A DNA stretch of 64,000 nucleotides from Aradus depressus (lineage: Eukaryota; Arthropoda; Insecta; Hemiptera; Aradidae). How positions within the stretch are numbered: position 1 is the first letter of the stretch; each line of letters begins with the position of its first letter. The position numbers were made by a program, and so were the translations under genes. The notes beneath the pieces were generated by a model. The model had not been told where the DNA came from and did not search any database. It saw only the letters and a list, made by a program, of their open reading frames with translations. The stretch is from the NCBI GenBank assembly GCA_963662175.1, contig OY759226.1, positions 28,054,065-28,118,064 on the forward strand. The letters run 5' to 3'. This document shows positions 57,226 to 64,000 of the stretch, one piece after another.

Positions 57226-57652
57226 ATATATAAAATTAAATATTATTCATGGTTATTATTGTCTTTTGAAGTAACCTAATTGTTAGTCAGAAATAGTTAA
57301 TATAACTAAATGTTGACTGAATGAGTGGTGATACGAGGTGACGGTGACCCGAAGTGAGAGGTTCTCTTGCACTCCGTTCTATCGCCACCGTCACACACTA
57401 TTTTGATAAATTGGTCCGTTTCTTATCTCAGTGTCCTTTATGTCAACAACTCGTGGACATTATCTATTTAATGTTGGTCTAACGATGTTTATACCATTAT
57501 CATTTTTTTTTTTTTTTTTTTTTGGGCGCATTTTGAAATAAAATAAAAAGTAATAATAGACGAGGGAGTAGCGGCGCAATACCTTCCGAATTCTTTTTTT
57601 TTTTTTTTTTTGGTTACCTACGTGTTCAAAATTGACAATAACAATTTTATTT

Positions 57653-57996
57653 GAGGGCGCCGGTAGCTCAGTGGTATGCGTGCTTGCCTTCTGAGCTCAA
57701 TATCGTGGGTTCGAAACCCGACCGAGGCCCTTAGTTTATTTTATCTGGGAGGTAAAATAAACTTAAGCACGCCGTCCTTCGGATGGGATGTTAAGCGATG
57801 GTTCCGAGCCTGTACGATGTCAGGTACTCGTTAAAGACCCTTACCCTAGGTGAATAAAAATTTAGGGTAGGCAAAATTTAGGACTCCCACAATAGAGTCG
57901 GGCTCATGTCCAGCAGAGTGACGAAAAAGCGCTCTGGTAGTAGGCGATATGACCTCGTAATTAAAGCCCGGGCATGAGTCATAAAACCTAACCTAA
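57653..57996 (+). mobile_element. Full-length tRNA-derived SINE
   Basis: A box TAGCTCAGTGG, B box GGGTTCGAAACCC (intact), complete body and CCTAACCTAA tail. The best-preserved internal promoter in the window. It is followed at once by family A sequence. Confidence 0.95.
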
Positions 57997-58180
57997 ATTT
58001 CGTGTCGATACAATCATTCTATCGGGAGTTATCGTGTTCGCAGTCTCACAGATAGACGGATCTTTTTTTTCAAATTTGTTTGAAAAAAGATGTTGTAAAA
58101 CATAAAATTCCGTTGAAAGCTCCCCATCGAATTTTGGACTGATTACATAACTTCACCTATACTTCGAATAGCTCAAGAAG
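57997..58180. mobile_element. Family A inner part after a SINE
   Basis: TTTCGTGTCGATACAATCAT, GGGAGTTATCGTGTTCGCAG and CTTCACCTATACTTCGAAT. Confidence 0.75.
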
Positions 58181-58479
58181 TAAAACACGTTTTCGCGCCT
58201 TTTTTCTCGAATAACTCGGAAGTGGCTCCACCTATCGAATAATACTTCGAACTAAACGTTGTGATACGTTAAATTATTCATCGACTGGCATGAAACATAA
58301 ATAAATTAAAACAATAGTAAGTTCACAAATTATTTTTGAAAAATGATACGCCTGGGAAATCACTATTTTTTGGAAGGGTTTTTTGATAAAGAAAAATGCA
58401 AACTCTGTCTTTTGGATAGGTTTTCAAAGTAAAAACTATATGAAATATATAAAATATTGGGAAACAGAACTAAAAAAAA

Positions 58480-58700
58480 CCGTCCGTGAATCACCGACAA
58501 TTACGTTATTGCTCTCCCGCCAAAACTCAATATTTGATTTACATAGTGGCTTCTCAATCCTCATGCTACATTTTGTGTCGATGCATTCATTACAAGTTAT
58601 TGGAGTATTTGAGTCGAGCCGTCCCTTCTCTGGTCCCATCTTCCCATCGACCGATTTCGCTTCCTGATACTGGGAAATTTGAAGTTACACTACTGCCTTC
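58480..58700. mobile_element. Family A element fragment
   Basis: GTGAATCACCGACAATTACG, TTTTGTGTCGATGCATTCAT, CATCGACCGATTTCGC. G23 and G16 runs follow at 58851-58873 and 58910-58925. Confidence 0.65.
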
Positions 58701-59418
58701 ACCATAGCTGAGTTACGGTGTCCCAACTACAGAAATATCAAAAAAAAGCTAGTTCTGATTGAAAGATGTCCTGATTTCACGAGAAGCCATGTCATGAACG
58801 TTACATAAGTTTAATTGAATATTCCAGGTTCCCCGGGGAGAGGGATGGTTGGGGGGGGGGGGGGGGGGGGGGGAGAGAAGAGAGGGTGGAGCCCCCAATT
58901 AAAGGCTAAGGGGGGGGGGGGGGGGCACCCCTAATTTCAGGTGATTCATAATGCAAACAGAGGGTAGGGTGGGGCGGCATGTTTGCGAGTCTAAACAGAG
59001 ATTAGACACAGCAAGGCAGCGGAGAGACTTGTCGAGTCATTGCTTGCACAAAGAATACATTTGTACGTCTCACTCAGTGAGGGGGGGCGCATCATTATGT
59101 GGCCGGAAAGCAGACACTATACCACTACTTCATCAGACACGCCACCTCACATCTGACACCATCCCTGTCGTCCCAAGGCTTTGTCATTACCCTAGGGGAA
59201 GTCTTGTAATTAGTCGGAAATTCAGAAATGAACCAAAGCTGAAAGATGTACTTCATTCATTTAGCTACTGTGGCTTCAGCTAAGAAATGAAGCGACCAAA
59301 GCTGCCCAATTCCATTTAATCCCTTATCACAGTTCCCCCATATGTGAAACCACTGAGAAGGTTACGTACATCAGCCAAGTCATAATACACCAACTATAAT
59401 AAAGAAGTGGGAATGTAC

Positions 59419-59654
59419 CTGAAGTATGTAACCCCTGGCGTAGTCCTCCTGACTCCAGCCAAAGCCCCTCAGCACTTGGACGACCTCCTCTCGTTGGAGA
59501 ACGGAGAAGAGTCGATCCAGGAGGATCTTCAGTCGGATGGGAAGTGCTTGGCAGCCGTACAGCACAAGGCTGGCGATGTCAAAGGCAACGTTCAGTTGGA
59601 CAGGCTCCACAGCTGCCTGCCCGACCATGTGGCGGAACCCGAGCTTGTCTAGAG
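59419..59654 (-). CDS. Basonuclin/disco-type protein, upstream coding exon
   Basis: This internal exon encodes about 78 residues, reading [20 protein letters not shown] and on through [35 protein letters not shown] and [14 protein letters not shown]. This is the conserved N-terminal basonuclin block; vertebrate basonuclins have a closely similar segment ending YILQ or YVLQ just before the FLRFGET region. Boundaries: the acceptor TTTCTATTTCAG precedes CTCTAGAC (two bases of a split codon, probably alanine, so phase 1), and the donor is CTTCAG followed by GTACATTC, in phase 0. The phase-0 junction matches the terminal exon and yields GYILQ joined to EPHGAVLDRW, which aligns with the vertebrate protein. 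The expected preceding exon, with a Cys-rich segment ending HGWV.HA, is not seen between 59655 and 64000. Confidence 0.93.
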
Positions 59655-59854
59655 CTGAAATAGAAACGAAAAAATATCATTAATTACTGGATCCATGGAT
59701 ACACATAATAAAGAAAAGACAAAGAAGGTTCTATTTACTCTGGTTAGGGAGTGCACGGACATAGAGAGGAGTGTGTTTCATCCCTTGGAATGCAAACCTC
59801 CAGGAAGCTAGACTGGGGGGCCCACAGAGAGTAGGTACTGAAGAAACTAACTGA

Positions 59855-60045
59855 AGAAGACCTTCTTCGGGCATCATACTTCGGACTGATCCAACCTCAT
59901 TTCAGTTACGGTCTCCTACTCTGGCGCAGAGAACCTGCCGCATGCAGCAGAAGACCATAAGGGCCACCTGAGACGCTCATTGCAGGCTGCTACAAATACT
60001 GCTTCTCGCCTGCCATTTCTTACTCACATGCATTAAGTATGCGGA
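59855..60045 (+). pseudogene. LINE reverse transcriptase tail fragment, frameshifted
   Basis: Reads LLRASYFGLIQPHFSYGLLL WRR, then (after a shift) LRRSLQAATNTASRLPFL. A Y-x-x-L/F-x-x-H/P-x-x-x-YG-x-x-x-W pattern followed by a second block is typical of the region after the reverse transcriptase in jockey/CR1-type LINEs. It lies in the upstream intron of the zinc-finger gene. Confidence 0.55.
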
Positions 60046-60286
60046 AGCGAACAATAGGAGCTTTAAGGAATCCGAAAAGTGTCGTTAGGCCACAAGATGG
60101 CGCTCTCCACAAGCTGAGAAAAACAGACAATTTACGAAAGCTTTTTGTAATTATCTATGGCTGCTGGTTAGTGTGACCTATGTCTATGACCAGATGCCCG
60201 AATAAAAGTCAATATTATCGATATCGTTGAGCTTTGTTAAGCTTGAAGATGACACCATTTAGACCCAGATATAGAAGTGTAGAAGT

Positions 60287-60370
60287 CTTTAAAGCACAGC
60301 TTCAGGACCGCCATTAAACTTTCCCTCGAAAGCACGCCGTACTCAAGGCGCTTTACCTCCCAGATAAAGC
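60287..60370 (-). mobile_element. Degenerate SINE
   Basis: CAGGACCGCCATTAAACTTT, AAGCACGCCGTACTCAAGG and TTTACCTCCCAGATAAAGC. Confidence 0.5.
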
Positions 60371-62299
60371 ACCAAACTCGACGTCCAAATGGGAGAGCGA
60401 TGATTCCCTGACGACTTATTTCCTCTATTTATTTCTATAAAGACAAGGAATCCTTGAAATATCAGATAAACTTTGAAGGTAGTTTAAATTATACTGCATA
60501 TAACATTTTAAAATATGTTAAATGCTAATGGTGCTCGCCGGAGGCTCCTTCCAGTGGGACATGTCAAGAGTTCCAGAAGGACTAAGGCAGGAGTAATCAG
60601 GGATATGGTGGCGTTGACCCCAGCTAGCGCGACCGGCTGAGTGACACAGGCGGACCCAGGGGGGGAGGGGGGGGGGGGGGGGGGAGGAATTATTCATCGG
60701 GCAAGATACAGACAGACAGACAGAGAGACCAAGTCATCCTCCGCCTTAATTGTCAGAGGAGGTCACGTGCTTGCCCATGTCAAAACTGACACCAACCCCC
60801 CTCCACACCCCCTCTTCATCCTCCTCCCGCCCCCAGGCAGGGGGAATTTTAAAATATAACCATTCGAATTTTCTAAAAATCCTCTCTCTCCCCATATCGG
60901 ATGTTAAAAACTCATCCGGGATATTGACATGTAAAAATGCAGGGTCCGGAAGGGTGGGAGAGCGTTATGATTTTTTACAGGAGGGGGGGGGGAGGGGGGG
61001 ACAAACGGATTAGCTCAGGTCCAATATGCTAAAATCTTTTTTGACATGGGCTCCCCCCTCCGTTTCATTTTAAACATTTGAAAAATAATTTTCAAGAGAG
61101 AGGGAATGTATCATTAATTATTTGAAATCAAAATGCAAAAATTACAAACAGATCAGTCATAATTATGTCAGTTAACTATTTAAAAGGGAGGAAAAATAAA
61201 ATATACTGAGTGGACAATGACAGAAATTATATTAAAAATTCACAGGTACTTCCCTAAGTACCTAAAAGATAAATTATAGGTCAAAAATTCTAAAAAAAAG
61301 GCGGAGACATAGATAGTCTAGGTATATTGTTTATCTTCTTCGTATTTATACTTGAACTGGTACAGACTTCTGACCATGGACAAATTTCTAAAGCTGTGTA
61401 GCAGATCCGGGTTACAAGGAACACAATCTTATAACACAATGGATGGAACCCATGGACGATGCAAGGGAAACAGGAAAGATATCCAAGAATAACAGTTCCA
61501 CAACAGTTCCTCAAAGATGCATTGATGGTCGCGAAAATAACGCGAAAAAACCTTGGGCAAAAACCATTGTCTTTAATACCTTATTATATATATATATATA
61601 TACTGTTAATCTGATCTGAAAATATGTAAATTACAATACAGATTCAAGGCTTTACTTCTAATTTCTTTAAACGGTATAACGGATAAACGGATGCACTTTA
61701 ATCTCCTTAATCCAGAATTATAATGTAATTAATATTCAATAGATTTGACGCTCTGACTCCGAGGATTTTCTTACTTCTTGTGAATTTCGAACGTCCAGGA
61801 AACTCAACTTCCCAGTTCTTTGATAATTCGGGAGTTCGGTCTACTTGAAATAATTGAAATCAGATTGCAGTCATTAAGACGGAAAAAAAACACTAGTAGT
61901 AATTCTGTAAAAAGGAAATGCGGAGACAAGGATATGGAGGGAAGGCAGAAGAGTTCTCAAAATTAGAGGTATATCTATGGATCGGTTGCAGTGATGAGAC
62001 CATTAGATGCAAATGAGACGGACACACTTGAAATGCCATCCGGAACACGTCCCCGTTATAGGAGAGTGGACACCGCAGTTGGCGTGGACATCACTTTCAC
62101 AAGGCGGGCGTCAACAGGTCTTAAGGGGGGTTGTTGTACCTTCTCCAGATCCAAATGAGATTTTTTCAAAAAGTTTGAAATTACTCGGAAAACCATCAAA
62201 CCACATCTTCCCAAAAGCCCTCCTACATCTTCCAAATGCTCCAATTAAAATCCCATATCCACCAGAACGTCACTAGATCCCGTCCCTCTCATCTTTACC

Positions 62300-62829
62300 T
62301 CCCTTCGCACAGGACTACAATCTAACACAACTCCTTCCTTATCCATGCTAACTCCCTCTGGAACTCTCTCCCTCTCCAGATTCGCCAAGCTCCTACTCTT
62401 CTTTCATTTAAGTCCCTACTTTTCCCATTATCTCTTAAGTCCGCAAACCTGTGAATCCTAAGGCTGGCTCCTATGAGATAGTTCTCGTCTTCCTATAAGT
62501 CTCTCACCCCACCGGACCGATTGTTACTCTTCTGTTTCCAGTTTTTTACAATTCATTCATATACAAGTCATTAATGTTATCATGTTTCACATTATTATTC
62601 ATTCTTGTTTTTCTAATTTTTATTTCTCTTCATCATTTTCCACTAGTTTATTATATTGATTTACTCATTGCCTGTTTTTAACATTTAATATTTATTCCTA
62701 GAGACCTCTTTTATTTTATTTTTATTCTTCTCGACTGGTTGATATTTGTATACTCTTGTTTATTCTTTATGTTATTATTCTTAGGGGACGTATGTCCCAG
62801 AATAAATATTATTTTTCATTTCATTTCAA
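62300..62829 (+). pseudogene. LINE ORF2 C-terminus and 3' UTR
   Basis: An in-frame stretch reads IHANSLWNSLPLQIRQAPTL then LSFKSLLFP, the WNSLP...FK..L signature at the end of many LINE ORF2 proteins, and stops at TGA 62452-62454. The 3' UTR ends GTCCCAGAATAAATATTATT; a shorter copy of this UTR is at 13226-13520. Confidence 0.75.
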
Positions 62830-62949
62830 AAACGGGCGAAAGGATGAACTATTTCGGAGCCACTGGAGTTGCCTAAGAAATGACAAGTGCCTTCAAGAGT
62901 GAACCAAGGAGCCCGGAGGAGCCTGAGACTACTGGCAGACTTTACATGT

Positions 62950-63112
62950 AAAATTAAAAAGTTGATAAATAAAGTACTTTTATTTTTGAACCCTTATATT
63001 GTCTAATTCCACATAAAAATACATAAATGTGTACCGGTTTTGGCTTACGCCATCGTCAGCACAAGGTTCAACTATAATGACTTTATAATGGTCAGAAGGG
63101 CAGTGATATCAG
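62950..63112 (-). mobile_element. Fold-back family fragment with ribozyme core
   Basis: Minus strand: core 8, then TATGTGGAATTAGACAATAT and AAAAGTACTTTATTTATCAA, homologous to the arms at 51.6 and 57.0 kb. No palindromic partner is seen, so this is a single arm. Outer limits are approximate. Confidence 0.6.
63028..63063 (-). ncRNA. Hammerhead-ribozyme-like core 8
   Basis: Minus strand: TGTG, CTGACGA, T, stem II GGC-GTAA-GCC, AAAA (the expected G is A), self-complementary CCGG, UA, then CACA pairing with TGTG (4 bp). The G-to-A change would be expected to abolish cleavage. Confidence 0.45.
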
Positions 63113-63300
63113 GAAGAAAGAAGACTTTCCAATAACTAAACATTGCTCTTCTCTTTTTGAACAAAGTAATAAAGGAATTAATTTATTTAATGCCCTTCCC
63201 CACTTCTTGAAGTCAATAGATACAATAAAAAAATTTAAATTTCAACTAAAAATGTTCATGTATTGGTTTAACGGAAATAAATTTATTATTATTATTATCA
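63113..63300 (+). pseudogene. LINE ORF2 C-terminal fragment with (TTA)n tail
   Basis: Frame KDFPITKHCSSLFEQSNKGI then NLFNALPHFLKSIDTIKKFK and QLKMF: the LFN-x-LP...FK..L signature of LINE ORF2 ends. AAATAAATTT and an ATT-repeat tail follow at once. Confidence 0.65.
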
Positions 63301-64000
63301 TATTTTTTTGGGGTGCTCCGATCTCCAGTGGAGAGGAATCATACAGAAATACACAAAAACAACAAGTCTATGTATAATTTTTCTCTTCAAATTACGGAAT
63401 ATCCCCAGACTTTTTGGTTGTAGCGTCTTCAAGAAGACATGAAAGTGCAAAGTTGATAGACAAATATGAAATTCACCATTACATACTGGTTACACCGGGT
63501 AACTGAAAGATGAGGATAGAAACCGAGACTCACATAAATTGCAAAATAAATTAAATTGCGGAGTGTGTAAAGCGCATTAAGTTGCAGTTTGCGCGAGACA
63601 GGAATACATGTTATAGGTTTGCATACCAAATTGAAGAGATGCAGTGCTCATGACATGTAATTAACGAGGTTCAGCAATGGTCAGAATATATTTCATATCA
63701 GCAGCAGACTTGCCTCGGGGATCAGACATTATTAGAACAAATCCACAGTCCTGTAAACTAAAATATATCTGTTTAGTACGTCATATGAATATATCTATAT
63801 TAATTTTCGAAAAATGAGATAAATAAATGAAAATTCTATAATCCCAGGATTCGAAAACATGGGGATTGTTATTTTAAAACGAGCTTGCAAGATGCCATAA
63901 ACAAGAGTTGATCAACAAATCTAGCCACTAAAATAAAGTGCTTCTGATAAACAATGTTTTTCGTTTTCCTCTTTTTAGTTAGTTATTGCAACTCGTGACC

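Larger units (their letters stand above)
41733..59418 (-). other. Large phase-0 intron of the basonuclin/disco-type gene
   Basis: This is a 17.7-kb intron with GT (59418-59417) and AG (41734-41733) on the minus strand. It contains no convincing coding exon. It is filled with SINEs, family A pieces, a Transib-like MITE, fold-back elements and a LINE remnant, listed separately. Unassigned parts (for example 43100-43660, 48210-49140, 49980-51210, 51840-52510, 53130-53740 and 54585-55830) hold low-complexity DNA and short chance open frames only. Confidence 0.85.
59655..64000 (-). other. Upstream intron of the basonuclin/disco-type gene (partial)
   Basis: The exon at 59419-59654 opens with a split codon after a polypyrimidine-AG acceptor, so sequence upstream on the minus strand must be intron until another exon. 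I find no exon up to 64000. The stretch holds three LINE remnants, a ribozyme-bearing fold-back piece, a G18 tract (60667-60684) and otherwise unassigned DNA (60371-62299, 63301-64000). Confidence 0.75.

Noticed and set aside
57653..57725. tRNA-like sequence with intact A and B boxes
   Set aside because: It is the head of a SINE continuing for another 270 bp, not an independent tRNA gene.
62007..62276. 89-codon frame upstream of the LINE 3' end
   Set aside because: No ORF2 motif, and not in frame continuity with the WNSLP segment.
63360..63440. Possible ninth ribozyme core (minus-strand CTTGAAGACGC...CAAAAAG)
   Set aside because: The CTGANGA and GAAA boxes are both broken and stem I does not pair convincingly.

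Overview
This is eukaryotic, AT-rich, repeat-dense DNA, most likely from an arthropod and probably an insect. The evidence is one spliced zinc-finger gene of the basonuclin/disconnected (disco) type with its insect/vertebrate-conserved exon structure, tRNA-derived SINEs, several LINE tails, and two SINE copies whose 3' tail reads CCTAACCTAACC, like the TTAGG telomere repeat of many insects. A hemipteran is a guess only. There are no operons, ribosome binding sites or CRISPR arrays.

Gene content: the only convincing host gene lies on the minus strand. A 236-bp coding exon (59419-59654) encodes the conserved basonuclin N-terminal block. It is joined in phase 0 across a 17.7-kb intron (41733-59418) to a long terminal exon (38952-41732) that carries three pairs of C2H2 zinc fingers and ends in TGA. 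The exon acceptor at 59655 is in phase 1, so at least one more 5' exon lies beyond position 64000 and everything from 59655 to 64000 is upstream intron. The AT-rich stretch below 38951 is the probable 3' UTR.

Everything else is mobile or tandem DNA. 1-38 kb is downstream of the gene: LINE tails (1.2, 6, 13.3 and 35.5 kb), a tRNA-derived SINE family (about 20 pieces in the window), an abundant inverted-repeat element here called family A (more than 20 pieces, often holding a long G or C homopolymer at the same internal place), short MITEs, and tandem arrays with units of 32 to 150 bp. The big intron and the upstream intron carry the same families.

The most interesting layer is a set of fold-back retroelement remnants. 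Each carries a hammerhead-ribozyme-like core: CTGANGA, a T, a stem-loop, GAAA (AAAA at one site), a short and usually self-complementary stem III, UH, then a strand that re-pairs with the bases before CTGANGA. I find eight such cores at six places, plus one decayed core. Three of the fold-back elements can be delimited by exact 13-14-bp target duplications, and all share the same layout (inverted copy, ribozyme-side copy, short single-copy tail). This resembles Penelope-like elements or animal retrozymes. A second notable item is a pair of MITEs with CACAGTG termini and 5-bp target duplications, which look like non-autonomous Transib (RAG-related) elements; one is nested in a SINE that itself has a 14-bp duplication. 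A short U2 snRNA 5' fragment is also present.
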